Source: Rachycentron canadum | Taxonomy: Eukaryota > Chordata > Actinopteri > Carangiformes > Rachycentridae | Length of the DNA: 64,000 bases | Reading direction: 5' to 3' | Assembly: GCA_038496675.1 (NCBI GenBank) | Contig: CM076651.1 | Location: 9,288,746-9,352,745 of the forward strand | Shown here: positions 24,009 through 38,114 of the stretch, in pieces | How positions within the stretch are numbered: the first letter of the stretch is position 1 | Layout of the letters: each line of letters opens with the position of its first letter | Notes under the pieces: generated by a model | Told to the model about the DNA's origin: nothing | Databases searched by the model: none | The model's input: only the letters and a program-made list of their open reading frames with translations | Position numbers and translations under genes: made by a program

Positions 24009-26810
24009 TCTGAGTTTTAACTTCCTTTTAGTTACAGAGTCTTAAACATGATGGCTTTTGAATCACAAGCCATGGAGTTTTACCAAAGTACACACCTCAA
24101 CACACAATATTACTAATTATGCATGAAGTTGTTGAACTTGTATAATGGTAAAATAAAGTAGTTCAAAGACCAGATCGCTGTGTGTCCATTTGATATATTT
24201 CCTGTTGGAGTCCATTCATTTCCTGACATCCAAACTTGTAAAGACTTAAATCTTGTATGATATATTTCTGCTTGGTTAATGATAATTACATAATTGTGAC
24301 ATAGACTATAGATTAAAACCACAGAATGATTTTAAAAGCCTTGCACATACTGCATGTCAGAAATAAAGAACTCTACTGGAACGTTATCTGTAGGTTTTAC
24401 TATTGCTACGCAGCAAACGTTAGCATTCACAGCTTTTTACTTACCAGTGTCGAGTGAGCAAAACTTACAAATTGTGCCTCTAGAATTTAATTTTTTTTTT
24501 TTACTATGAGGTTTGTGTGATTTTTTTTGCTACAAAGCATTTAACCTAAATTGTACTTCATTGTAGCATATTAATTATACTGCCATGTACACTCATGTTT
24601 AGTGTAGTAAAAGCGCATATATTTATGTGCTAATGTGATACATAATTTGTGCAACTCTACATAAATTTGATTATAATTAAGTGCACAGGAATGTGCTATG
24701 TGCCATTTTGTATTACTGCTGTAGTTTGCATATATGCCGACTTGAATCACAGATCCTAATATATATCAATACACATTTAACATGTGAATAATACACATCT
24801 TCCTTCAGATTTTGTTTCCATCCAACTTTTTTTGATTCTACAAATAATAGAAATACACAAAAAGGAGCACAAAAACCAACAACCTACCTGTCTTTCTCAG
24901 GGGATGAGGGCTTCATCAGAAACATAAAGCTACATCGGGCTTGATAGTGCACCATAAAGTCTATAATGCAATGTATGCATGTACATTTGTAGGAATAGCT
25001 GCAGATCATCCAGCCAGATAAAAGCACCATATTCCAAATATTCCGTAACACTTGACGTCACCCTCTAAAGTACAGTTTAATAGTCTGTGAAAAGCATTTG
25101 TACCAAAAATATAATTATCCTTCATTCTTTAACACAAATTGTACTCAGTAGCCTCTGTATAAAAAACCCTGCACCGAGGCCCTGTGTAATATCAGTGTCT
25201 AATTGTGTCATGGCTGCTGCTATTTGCTGCTGTTTCGGCACAATGAATAATTAATTTCAAAAATGCTAATGTCTCTGCTCTGGCTGAGTTGGGAGCTGTG
25301 AACCTTGAATTAGTCAGAATTTTCTGCCATTACTTACTCTGATAGTGCTGCAGAGTGTCAGACCTTATTCGAGACCTGTCAGTGAAATGACTCATGCACA
25401 AACACCCGCATTAATTTAATAAAATGGCAGCTGTTTTTTCACCAGGAAGGGATGCTCTACGACTTAAAAACCACGTCACTCATTGTCTTTGCATTGTTTC
25501 GCCAAACACTGTGCAGGCATGCTGTGTTTTGCTCAAATCCTGAGGAGTTTTTTTTTGTGTACAATGCCCAATAGAAAGAAGAACTAAAATCTAGTGTGCT
25601 CAGTGAAAAACAGACTCCAAGAAGTACAGAGATGGCAGGCTCATTCCCACTCTGAAGTTAAACATCGCTCTCCATAGCAACAAAAGATTGTGAAGGACAC
25701 AAGAGAAGACGATAGGTTTACGTCGTCCCTCCGGAGAGCGGAGGCCGGTCCTGGAACACAGCACCGTCACCACTCATCCCTGCAGACAAATATCAGTTCA
25801 GCTGCTCTGACACGTACTGTTGCTGCAGCAGAGGACCGGCCGGCTCTTTTTAAGTTGGATTTCTGTGTGAATTAAACACAGTTCAGTCCACACATTGTGC
25901 TGTTTTAGAGAAATGTCCTGCCTGCAGGTAGGAAACTGCAGCTCCACAGCCATTTCAGCTAATACCTCATCTGTTAGAAGCAAAAGATGCATGAGCGCAG
26001 TCTCGTTGCTTCAATTTAAAAGCATATGGTAATTCCTGTAGCGTGTCATTGTGCTTTATAAATGATGCCACAATCCTTTTGCTGTAAATATAACAACGGC
26101 CTGAATTAATGTTTAAAATGGTTGGAAACACTTTGCTTATTAGTTCTTTAGTGGAACACTTTTAACCTCCACAACAACAGCCCAGCAAAGCTTTACACAC
26201 TTCATTGTCATCTCAACAATAATAGTGCGGGGGGTTATAATCCTTGCCTCTGTTTTCCCAACTCTCTGTGGATTTTCATGGAAATAAAAACTGCAGACCC
26301 TACCGATGCTTGCCGGAATAAACCCAGTCAGCCACTACACAGCAGTTCTTTGACAAGCTACTCTGGCCTTTGTATGCATGGGACCAAACACGTTCAATTA
26401 AAAAACAGAAAGACTGTGCGCTTGTTCTGAAGGCCTGCAGTCATGGATATACCATCTGACACCATGTGAAATTTCAATTAGCCTCTCTGTAGCCAGCCAC
26501 TCCAAATGAAACAACTGCTATCCGTCACAATACACAACCTCACCAGGCACAAGTAAACAGGTATAAATAACGCAAATGGACTTTCAAGAACTGTTCAGCA
26601 GCAGACGAGACCACTCTCATCCTCCACTCGGATAGCAATTGGTGTGACAAAGTGTCAGACTACCCCTCAGCTGTAAACTGTTGTCATATGCTAGTCTGGG
26701 TTTATGAATGAGTGCAGTATAGAAGTGCATGAGGCAGTGGGAGAACATCTTATCATCAGACATTCTCTGAAGAACAATCCAATAAAAGCAGGTCACTGAG
26801 GCTGTTGAGT

Positions 26811-26830
26811 GCCTGCCTGCCTGCCTGCCT
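26811..26830. repeat. (GCCT)n microsatellite
   Basis: Five consecutive GCCT units. Confidence 0.95.
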
Positions 26831-29800
26831 ATCTCGACCAGGTTCTAATCACATCTGAATGAAGCCATCCATTCTGATTACAGAAGAGCAGGCCAATTAA
26901 ACACCGCCATGTTGTTATTCCTCTCTCATTAGCCATGGAGAGTTTATGAGAATACCCCCCCCACAATCACCAACAGGGCCAATCTCCCTCTCTACACACA
27001 CACACAAACTTCTATCAAACCAGTGCGAAGAAATCCATCGGGAGCTGGGCTTATTTATTTATAGCGCCTGTGCCAAGTTCTGTGGCTTTTCCATTATTAA
27101 TGATAATGAAACCTACCAAGCCATGTAACACACAAAATTTTAGAACAGCCAGGCTCAGTTGTGACATGGTGTGGCATATGAACAGGGTGAGAGATGTAAG
27201 TGACTGTAAGTCTGCTGTGTGTTGTCAGCTGAGTGCTGTGCTGGCAGTTGCAGTGATTCTAAACAGCTCTCAGCTCCGATACAAAAGGGAACTCTGTGCC
27301 AAGATAAACCACGTGACAGAAACTCACAGTAATGGTCACAGCAATTTAAAATTGGCCACTGCTTCATATGAAGAGATACTGCTGAATTTTACCATAATAT
27401 ATATTTATACTATATCCATATTAGAGGGGAAGTATTAAAGGCAGTAAATTTTCATTGATGCTAACTGCTCAATTCAGTGGCGTGAAGCATAGTATGGAAA
27501 CAGGCCACAATAATTTGAATAATTATTCATATAATATATATATAATAATTTGAATGATAAGAATTTAATTTTTTATAACTAATTGTGAAATTTCTCCACT
27601 ACTGAACATAACATTGAAATTTAACATTTTGCTTTGACACCCATCTATTTGTATTTGAAATTCCCAGGTCATTTCAAGTTTTGGCATTTCAAAATTCAAG
27701 TATCCAATATTTCACTTTCTAATCTGATTCTTTTCCTTAGAACTATCAGAGTAAATGTGGGTATGGACAGTAAGGACGTGTCCCAACCGACATCAAGAGT
27801 CGGTCTGCCAATATTTTTGCTCATCTCAAACGATCTTATCATTTGAACTCCCCTCTTTTGTTATCAGTGAAATCTATGCAGTGACTGTGAGTTACCAGGT
27901 TTGTGTATTTTCTGTAAAATGCTTGTTATAATGATAAAGAGTTAATATGTTGGACACTCACCTATGACCTGTCAACATTAAACTGCATGATGTATTGTTG
28001 ACCAGCAGCACCCAGGTGGTAGCAGTAGTACAGTTGGTGAAACTGTAGCTAAGTATTTATAGTTTGAAGTTTTTAAATGTCACAGAATTGGAAATGTCTT
28101 TACTTGCTAAAATAGCATCACTTGGTATATTTGAATTGGTTAAATCAATTTGTGGGGCAAAATTGCCTCCAAAGTAAAGTAAGGCATCAGGTCAAGTCTA
28201 AACCACCGTTTTCTACTGAACAAACATCCGGCTTTTGTCATCATGAGCTCAGCTTGTAACAATTTTCTGCAATCAACCAAAACAAGTATTTCCTTTAAAA
28301 TTAGGATCCTCTTTAAAATTTTAAACATTTTCCCATGAGTGAATTACTTGCACAGCTCTTACTGCATATGTTGACATCAATGCTTTTACACAGCTTGTCC
28401 AACCAATTTGTTTGCAAATGTCAGGTATTGTTTTATTCTGAAAATCCCGTCAGCAGCAGCCTGAGCAACACAGACACACAGATGTGCGTCTCGCAGACAG
28501 ATGTGCAAGCACTGACGTCCTGGTGAAAGAAATTATCAGAATGAAAAACAAGATTGAATTGTTTGTCAACAAAATGAAAGGACAGAGATACAGAATCTAA
28601 GGTGAGATTCAAACAGGAGGAGCTCACCACGAACACCTGTTTATACATTTATCTTCTTGAAAATCTATCACATCAAGATTTCTATTAATTAAAAAAGTAA
28701 AACATCTGTTTGAAGTTAGAGTCATGACACAAGTTCAGTTTCAGGTTATATCAGCAAACATTCAATTCAAGTTAATTTTTTGCAGTCAGGCTCTTTATGT
28801 GCATACGTGTGTGCACGTGTGCCCCCAACACAGATATATTCCCCTGCTTAAAAACACATGACCGACAGGACGCAACCTGACTGATTCCATTTAGGCCTGA
28901 TTGTTTATTGTTGGTAGTCCAGGTATACAGATTTGAATTTTTCATTTTTTCATATTTTTGCATTTCACTAATTTTGAACAACTTTTTTTGACTTGGCTTG
29001 AAGTTAATAATACATAATGTCTTGGCTTTCTGAAACTGCTCAATTTAAGATTACCACTAAAAAGATGAATTAAAAACCATATAAGTTACAGGAAATATTT
29101 CAATTAATTCAGCGATATTTTAATTTCAGGATGAAGCAGGATAGTTTGTGGTGACTACATTTTGCAATTAGATATTCAGTTCCTTGTACAATTCAAATCC
29201 TTACGACCTTTCTCTGCCTCCAAAAGTAGCTACAAAACACAGTGTTGGAGTACTTATCTGGTTATTAGTATAGTTTTGTTTTTATAGTGTGCTGATAATG
29301 AGCTCTCAATGCTGTGCTACTTGTCCTTGTGGTGGTGGGTGCATCTGATACAGGGAAGTGTGAAGACCAATGAAGACTCTTAACTAAAACAAAGCCCCAT
29401 AGTTCCATATAAATAATAATTTGCTGCAAAAAAAAAAAAAAAAAGTAAATGGGAAGACAACTTTTTAATTAAAATGATAATTTAGAAAAAAGCTGAGAAA
29501 ATCTATTTATGAGATTAGTTTTATAATAATAAGCAAATATATACCGTTTTATTGTCTAAAGTGGTTTCCCACTAAAGTTTCCTCAAGTTTAGTTTCACAT
29601 TTGAATGTATTATTGGAGCTATTTATAAGAAGTGAAGTCTTTCCCAATAACATCTGGTCTTAATGGGTCCATTTGTAAAGTAATTTATTTTTCCTTTTAT
29701 TACATATCATTTAATACACCTGAGTATGAAATTTTGCTGTGCAGCCTTTATAACTTGATAGAGTTGGCTCAAAATTACCTCAGTGTCACCAACTGCACCT

Positions 29801-32589
29801 GAGATAATCTTCTCTCGTCTGATGCCTTGAAGCTTTTCACCGATTTGCAGGATCAGCACCATCACATCTGTCAGGAATCAGTAGTTCAGTTCAGTTCAAT
29901 TTGCATCCAGCCCGTGGATAAAGCTGCCGAAAAGATCCAAACTGTGACACTTGATGAGGCCAGAAAGCTCATACAGTAGCACAGTAACAGCCTTGGCACG
30001 TCAGCTTCATGTTAATGAAGGGACGATTCTAGGAACTGTGGCCAAATTCACAACCAAGGACGACATACAGAACACTTCTGCCGTTTGGGGGGTTTCCAAC
30101 TACATCAAAGCATCAATTTTATGAAATGGGATTGTTTGCTTCCGAAGCCTTGACCTCCATTTCTTTTGCTTTGCTTTTAGATTTTACCATCAGCAGCAGC
30201 ACTTGCTCGGGCTGAGAGATATAGGAAAGAAATAAATATCATGAACAAAAGACCTTCTGATGCTGTCAACATCACATCTGTGATGCAATGCAGAGAGAAA
30301 ACAAATACCCCAAATAATATTCTTTGCATTGGACTAAATATAATATATTTCTTTTTCAGCAAAAGATCATTACAATCATTAAGAGACCTCAGTGGGTGTC
30401 AGTCACATCATGATGCCCCAACTGAGTCAACCTTCAAGGGTGAAAAGGGGACTAGAAACAAACACCTTTTTTTTTTTGGTCAATCATGTTTTCCAATAAT
30501 ATTTCCTTTTTTACTGTTTGCACTTATCAACACTGGGAGCTGCACAGTAAGACTGAAGCAGTCAGTGATAGCAGTGAAGGTAATTGTGCAAACCTAATGT
30601 CTAAGATTTGCCAGTGTGAAAGAACACTTCAGGACTTGCATTATTGAAAGCTGAATTGTTTAGTATTTAAGAAAATCCCTCTATTGTCCACAAGCAATTC
30701 AGGCTGAGGCAAAGTTTTGCACAGTGGAAACACCGTAACTTTTAAATATTTAAATAACATTCATTTGCATTTGCATGTTTTGAGTGAGTTTGTCATTGGC
30801 AGCCCTGTCTAAAACCGAGTGCAGCAGAAAATGTTAAAAACTGATTCAATCTATTCAACTGATTTAATACAGTGCAGATTAAATTTTGATATAACCCATT
30901 TTCTGTGCTTTTTTTCCCCCCTTCCTGACACACTACTGTTGGTGGGATAATACTGAGCTCACTTCACATCTCTCATTCTTGCACGTATATGCACACATTT
31001 TACTGGGATGTTACAAAGACAAAGACTGGCACACATCTCCAGGCTGTGACCCTCTAGATTTGCTTCAAATTTGTAATGGGACATTTAGAGCAGAAGATAA
31101 AGCGGCCTGGGGAGCACAGCACAGACAGTAGAGCACCTAAGGAAAGAACAGGCATGGCCTGGAAAACTTTCACTAAAACACAGGACAGGCTTTGTTACAC
31201 TCTCTTCAACTTGTCTAGACACTGTCGGGTCCCTAACACACATCGCAACAGAGGCAGAGAAAGAGGCTCTTTGGATCCCACGGCGAGGCATCCCTAAAGA
31301 GAGAAGCTGCAGATAAGGAGTGTGTTTACCAGTTGAGAGAAGCACATTGACTCTCTACATGCAAACCATATTTCTTAGCTCAGCAATGACGGATTCACTT
31401 TGCAGTTTTAAAGCAGCACACATCTTAACTCAGCAGACACGCTCCAACAAATCTCCAGCCACAAAAGTTCACACAGGCAACAAGATAACAACAGTGAAAT
31501 GTGACCTTAGACTCCTCTTGAAATAAACTCTCATCCCTTCCTCCACACTGTAATGTCCACAAAGACCAACAACAGGCACTGCACGAGGCCTGCCTCAATC
31601 CTTCAGACAGAGGAAAACCTAACTCTGAATAGCACTATGATCCTTGATTATTCAGCTTTTTGCACTGAAATCAAAAGACTTACATAACACCAAAACACTT
31701 TCTCAAGCAGTGAGACTTTTAAGAGAATATTCACCGGCAGAGGTACAATCCTGAGTACATTATTCAAGCTGTATATACCTGACTGTTCTGGATGTCTCAC
31801 ATTCAGACAGAAAAACACTGGTTCAAAGATTTTGTTGAGCAGCCAAAAAACAAAGGGTTCTGCGGCACAGCCATAACACAGCTAATGACATGTACAGTGA
31901 TATAAAACGACTCACTGACCACCCTCGCTTGATTCAGCAACTACATTACAGCAGACAGATTTAGCCATTTGGCACTTTGAGGCAGCACTTTCAATTCCTG
32001 CAACAACTTGAATGTGACAGATATGTATACATTGATATTCTGAGTGTGTAAAAAAGCTCTGCCAGTGCAGTGCTTATTATAAATGTAAAGCATCTCACAC
32101 AAACTTTCTTCATTTGGCTTGGTAAGATTTAAGGTAATTTTTGAGTTAGTATGTTATTGGATTAAGAAAAAAGGGGGCTAAAACCTCTCATTATCATCCA
32201 GTCCAATGCAGTGTTTAAAAGGTCACACTTGAAATTAATCCTTGTGGACAGAGCATCACTTCCTACTTCAAACAAAGAACTTTAATAGATTTATTGGCTA
32301 AGATGATAAAGCCAATAAGTCTAACATCAGCAGCTGTGAGTTCTCGATTAAATGGATCTCAATTTTTTTTTTTAAAGAAACAACACAGGAAAATGACAGT
32401 GAAAAAAATGTATTTGCTGATAAAAACGACTGTGTAATGAATTGGGCGATAGTGAGAGAGAGTATGTTTTGGCCTGTTACTATAAGGGTATAATACTAAC
32501 TACTAATACTATACTTTGAAAACTAGCGGCAAAGTCTGGCAGCTCCCAAAAGATTAATCTACTTTTGCCTTATCCCTCCTCTTCAGCTA

Positions 32590-32812
32590 GGCGACATTTG
32601 TGGGGTGGACATCGAGGCGCTGCCAACCTACAAATATCTACGTCTACAGCTGGACAACAGGTTGGACTCGTCCCTGAACACAGACGCACTCTGCAGAAAC
32701 GGAAAAGGGGCACAGTCGGGTCTTTTTTTTAAGTGATTTGTCATCTGTCTTTTTACCTGAGCTGCTTGCAAACTTGATTTCCCTCTGGGATAAAAAAATA
32801 AATAAATTAATC
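32590..32812 (+). mobile_element. LINE 3' fragment (L2/Rex-like ORF2 end and tail)
   Basis: The plus strand reads GDICGVDIEALPTYKYLRLQ then LDNRLDSSLNTDAL. This matches the 'YKYLGVHLDNKLDW--NTEALYKKGQSRLYFLR' block that follows the reverse transcriptase domain in fish LINEs. About 100 nt later comes CTTGATTTCCCTCTGGGATA plus ATAAATAAA, the typical 3' end of these elements. The copy is 5'-truncated and frameshifted. Confidence 0.7.
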
Positions 32813-32869
32813 TCTAAATGATACTAAAATTTCTGAGTGAAATTTGGTGGTTAAAATATTATTTTATCT

Positions 32870-33165
32870 CAACAGCCAGCCATGAGCAAAAGATTGAGCT
32901 TCAAGTGGGAGATTTTTCCTGGGAACCTGCGATAGTCAGTGTTGGATGTCGGGAGATTCTTCACGTCACACTCACATAGGGTGCTTTCTCCGGAGACAAC
33001 GTGTAGCTGCAGGCGACCGGCTCCACTGGGTGTCTCAGCTGATCGACACTTGGCAGCCTGCCGCCCGGCTCCGCTGGCACCTCAGTTGAATTCTCTGCAG
33101 GTGGTCGAGGGCAGATTGTGTTGTCGCCCTGCAACTCTTCCAGTTTGATGCAAAATAAAGCTCTA
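32870..33165. other. GC-richer block after the LINE tail, origin unknown
   Basis: From about 32930 the base composition shifts to C/G-rich with several CpGs and ends near ATGCAAAATAAAGCTC, an AATAAA-containing end like that of a retroposed copy. Open frames of about 70 codons exist on both strands, without recognised homology. It could be a piece of the same LINE, a retrocopy or a regulatory block. Confidence 0.35.
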
Positions 33166-35145
33166 ATTCCGATTGGCTGCATAACTTTTCCTAGATAACT
33201 TTATGAGGTGAAGGCCGTTGGCCAGATGTCTTTTCCATAGCAACAGCAGCTGAGGCTCATAGGTACTGCATATATGTGTGCATTTATATGTCCTCCATGA
33301 TGAAATCACAGACTCCTGTGTTTACATGATAAGTAACATTAAAGATTTAATTAAAAAAAGACATCTGATATGGAAATTCAGAAGGGGGAAACACTTTCTG
33401 AATCAGTAGGCCCTCCAACGTCACGGCTCTATTTTTTCATGTTGTCTCACTGTCATGTTATGATTCATTTATGTCGTTAAGGTTACTAGTACCCCTGCGT
33501 TCTTCCTACTATGTGAAAAAGGCTCAAGTGTCATCCAACAGTGCTGAGTGTTTCACTTAGATACATGTAGATATTTTGGGAACATACTTAACAACTTTTT
33601 TTGTTTCAAAAAAAAAAATATATATATACATCATACAACACTAGTAAAACACAAACCATCAGTCTAATGCATATTTGGCTCTATGCATTTGCTGTTCTGC
33701 CCTCTGTGCTCTCTATTTCTGTCATGAAATTTCATAGCCCTTTAAGAAAAGGCCTGCAGTAAATGGCTTTCTAACAGCAAGGGAAGTAGTACTCTTTACA
33801 CCACAGAAATAAAACATAGCCTCTTCTGTGAACCGTAGCACCAGGGAGCACTAAAGCGACTGCATGGCTGCATCAGGGCAAATTTATGAGCCCCCTTGTT
33901 GCCTCTTTTCACCTTTCACGTGAAGAAAACAATGAGGTATTCATGGTGGGAGGACAATACAGTGACTGACTATACCAGTATGTGCTGTAGCTGCAATGGC
34001 TCTTCTTAGAGGGGGTGCACTGTTCAGCTTTATGTTTAGTTGGCTGGAGGAAATAATGATCCTCTCTACTGTGTAATGCTTTGGCTAATTCTCAGTTGGC
34101 TGTGTAATGTTTTTTTCTCCCCCTCCTCTCTCAGCACTTACTTGTTTGTTTTATTTTGTGTTAGCTGTGCACCTTTTTCCTCATTCCAGAATCTGTTGTA
34201 TCACTTAAACATCTGCTTCACTTTGTCTGGCACAATCGGCAAAGATGTCCAAAGCATCCTTTAATTACTCGAAAAAGCACAGAACAAACTTGATACCGCT
34301 GGTGTTTTCATTAGAGCAAACCCACATTATGACTGTGGAATTTAACTGAAAACCAGAGCTGGGTCAATATAATGCAATGGTAGGATGGGATTCATTGACA
34401 CACATGCTGCAGTCTAGATCCGATTGCAATTACCGAAGCTATCGATCGCTGTGTATACAATGCATCAGCGAAAAAAATGATCCGACTGAACCCCACTTCA
34501 CAAATCCTTATGCTGATATATGATATGTGCATCTTTTAAGCTACTTCCCGCCCAGCCACGCAGACCGAACATCCTCATAGCAAACCAGAACTTAGAGGAA
34601 GCGGTCAGAACCCTGGACAGCTACACTGTCCAGAAGAAAGACAAAGTCATACAACTACTACAACACCACTACAATCTGGGTCATGCCTCGAATATTTTTA
34701 GCACATTCTGCAGGATTGTCACACCTGCACAGAAGAAAGCCAGACAGCCTGCTACAGCTTACTCAGTGTGAGGTGCCATCGGTCATTGGTATTCAAGCAC
34801 AACTTCATCACTTTATTCACGATGCTCCTGCAGGGGACAACCGAGACGCACTTGGCTTACACTTACCTTATTTTATTTATTTAAAACGGACACCTGTAGT
34901 ACTGCAATTTGCAAGAGTTGCTTTGAGTGAAACAAAATCAAGAGACCTCTGGGAGCTGTATTTTTTTGGATTTGAGGTAAATTGCCATACATTTTGTATA
35001 ACAAAGTGAAACAACTCTTTCAGAATGCATCAATATATGAGAAAGGCACATTGATGAGGTATTAATTAATTCAGGTTGCTGTCTAGACAAAGTTCATTTG
35101 TCTAGTCGTGAAATGAATAATATTTTATTGCCTTATCCCAGTCGA

Positions 35146-35170
35146 ATCCATCATCCTTATGATGATGGAT
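35146..35170. repeat. Small hairpin (10-bp arms, 5-nt loop)
   Basis: ATCCATCATC and GATGATGGAT are separated by CTTAT. It lies in intronic DNA, without a T-run or other signal that would suggest a function. Confidence 0.9.
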
Positions 35171-36437
35171 ATTGGAAGTTAAAATGCAAGTTAAACTGTT
35201 ATTCTGCATTGCGCAGAAACGCTGGCTACCGAGGTTAACTCAGGTGCATTCCCAAAGCCTTTTAAATAATGCATGAAATGCCAAATCCCATTGGAGGTAT
35301 CCTTCCACAGGAAGGCCTCCACAAGCTGCGAGATTGGTTTCTCCCAAGGTGCTAAACAGAGAAGTCAAATCTGCAATGGCAGAATTAGGACTCAAACACA
35401 GCTGCTCCCTTTAACCAAATCTTTCACTTCTATCTTTGCTGCCATGTCTGCTTATTCAACCTGCCCTTTACCTTAATGTGTGTACATGTGCGTGGGTGGT
35501 ACGCATTTGTGCCCTTTTTCCCCCCTTGTGGCTCAGATGTAGAGTCTGTTGCAATGAGGGCAGCCTGTTTCCTGTTGTGAGAGAGACTGGACAAAGGGCA
35601 CACCCAGTGCAAAAAAATGCTGACTCAGAGTTTATCAATCTGCCTTTCTGCAAGAGTAAGTGCAACTGGACACGACCACAGAAATGCACGAGTCTGCTCA
35701 TTTAATCATAGCTGCCCTGCTTCAAATGAACTGGAACACCATATATACTGTAGGCCACAAAGCTGTGGCCCATGCATCCCTGTCCTGAATGTGTTTTTAG
35801 CCTATTTCAAATACAGTACAGTGTACCTTAACAGCTTGGACACTTTCCCCTAAAGCTGTTTTACTTTCCTCGCCTGCCCAAGGAAAGACCTGCTCCAGTG
35901 TAATTATAAATCCATTATTTGTTTTTCTCTGTAAAATATTGAGTATGAAGAAATGGCTTCTAGCACTTCATCACATTACCACCCTTATTACGGCAATAAC
36001 AAAAAAAAAAGAAAAAGCTGAATGCTAAGGCAATAAAGCAAATATATGTGTGGCTATTTCCTTTCCTGAGAGGAATCGTTACAGTTCATTCATGGTGTGA
36101 ATGTGATGACACATTATCTAAGTGAGAGGGTTTTTTTTTAAGTATGTGTGTGTATTGAAGATACACACAAACAATGCTACACTAGATGTTGGGCCCTAAC
36201 ATCATCATGACTATGCATGGAGAAGCTAACTAATTATGTCCTATACAGAGTCCTTAACTGAACTGCTTAGGCCAGAGTTATTTCCAAAGTTATCCAAACA
36301 GTTATTGGGTTTACTGAATATACCGTGACAGCCATGAAATGCTTCAAGCTTAACAAACAAACCCCTTCAAGCTGTGATGAAAAAGAATAAATCACATCTG
36401 AAGTAACGCTGAATTTACAAAACTTTCTATCAAAATA

Positions 36438-36442
36438 GAGAG

Positions 36443-36473
<31 letters not shown>

Positions 36474-36480
36474 AGAAGAA
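36438..36480. repeat. (AAAG)n microsatellite
   Basis: About 43 bp of AGAAAG/AAAG units on the plus strand grading into AAGAAG. It explains the Ser/Phe-rich open frame on the opposite strand. Confidence 0.95.
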
Positions 36481-38037
36481 AAAAGCACAGCACATCTTGC
36501 AATTTTGTGGCGCTTGCCTCCATTCACAACAATGTCGCCAAGTGATCAATGACTTGAACTTGCGGTCTGCTATAACAGCTCACTCACACTGACAGGTTCC
36601 TAAGAGGAACACTGTGAAGCTTGACGCTCTTGTACAGTATTTCATATTTATTGTCAGTGTTTTATAAGACACATTTTTCTTAAAACACTACAGTCAAGAT
36701 AAAGCACATAGATTTTCATGATGCAGATTTTGTTCTTGTCTCTCCAATGACATGCATGTGCGCCTTTATGCCTTCTTCCCTCGGTTGACGGCTTTTTCTC
36801 AGTCTGGTGCATAAATGAAGGGCATTCATCATATGTTAGGCTCCTCAGTGCAATACATACTTCTGCTGTCCATAGTACTGAGACCTAAATGATCTGTATT
36901 AATCAGCAACTAATTACAGTCAGAAACGTGTCTGGCAAAGCAGATCTAATGAGTCAGTTCAGTCCTCTGTGGTGGTTTGCTTCTCATGCTGCTGTCAAAT
37001 TGTGTATCTCTAAGGGGTAATTGGTCCGTGACCTCACTTTGCTGTCTGCCCCTGCACAAAGGGAGGGTGGCAGTCCTTCCTAAACACACACACACATATT
37101 GCAGTCCACCTTCATCCATTTTCATTTCTTATCACCAACTCATCTGACATTGCCCCCAACGAGTCAATATATTATATTGTTTAAACAAACGCCAAAGAGC
37201 ATGAGCTGCACCAGCAGTTGAACTGGACCTTTAAGAATTTATATACTGACTCTGTCATCCATCAGCAGTTGTCAAACTGAGCATTTCATCTGTCTTGACT
37301 ACATTTAGGTTATGCACAGTTGCAAAGTATGCAAAGTTGCAGTTTGGACTGATATCTGACATTTCGCTGTGATTTCTGACCAAAATGTCTTAAGAGAATA
37401 AGCATCTTGTCCTCTCAGTATTTCAAAACCAAAATCAGAAATTTTAGAGCCTGATCTTAATAAGATCTGACTTCTATATCTCAGATCCTTAAAGCTATTG
37501 TTCATGCTGAACAGTCAGACGGCTCCAACCTTGACTGCAGCAAGCACCTGACCTAGCACTGAGAGCTCTTTACAAGGAAATCTCACTTTTGCTCTGACTG
37601 CATTCCTGAACATATTGCTTGGATTTAGACAGACTCTCAAAATCTCTTGTAAAGTCTGGGTCGCACGGAACACAAACAGCAGCGCAGCCACTGTGGAAAC
37701 ACAGCTCGACAGCTACGAGTGGAAGCGACAAAGTTGAACCAACGAGTCATTTTCTGTCCAATAAAGTCAAATACACCAACAATGTCGAAACCACACAAAT
37801 GAAACAAGAGAATCAGCACAACTGCAGGGGAGATGTTGTGAATCACTAAAGCGTAGTGTTTATGACTCTACCCCACGTCCCAGGGAAATTTCAACCCAAA
37901 TACTGTTTTTCCAAGGCCCAGTCAACTGTGAGGAAGTCTGTGTTTGATATCTCACCGTAATGACTAAGAAGATGTGTGAGCAGTAGCTCCTCATCTGTGT
38001 TTAGCTGTTGACTCAGCCTTCACCTCATCAGTGATCC

Positions 38038-38065
38038 ACACACACACAACACACACAACACACAC

Positions 38066-38113
<48 letters not shown>
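38038..38113. repeat. (CA)n microsatellite with periodic ACAA interruptions
   Basis: About 75 bp. The first third carries regular AACACACA interruptions and the rest is pure CA. Confidence 0.98.

Positions 38114-38114
<1 letters not shown>

Larger units (their letters stand above)
22440..32589. other. Long intronic stretch, mostly unique-looking
   Basis: About 10 kb with few recognisable repeats: a GCCT run, the 24-bp palindrome, an A-run near 29429 and an AT-rich direct repeat (AATAATTTGAAT twice, at 27508..27556). Some parts, such as 22440..22560 and 25180..25440, have homeodomain-type TAATTA and AATTAAT sites and could be conserved enhancers, but this needs comparison. No exon was recognised. 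Confidence 0.6.

Noticed and set aside
34350..34500. Patch with GATCCGATTGCAATT and ATCGATCG
   Set aside because: It resembles a fish repeat rich in ATCGAT motifs, but I could not fix its limits or orientation well enough to list it as a feature.
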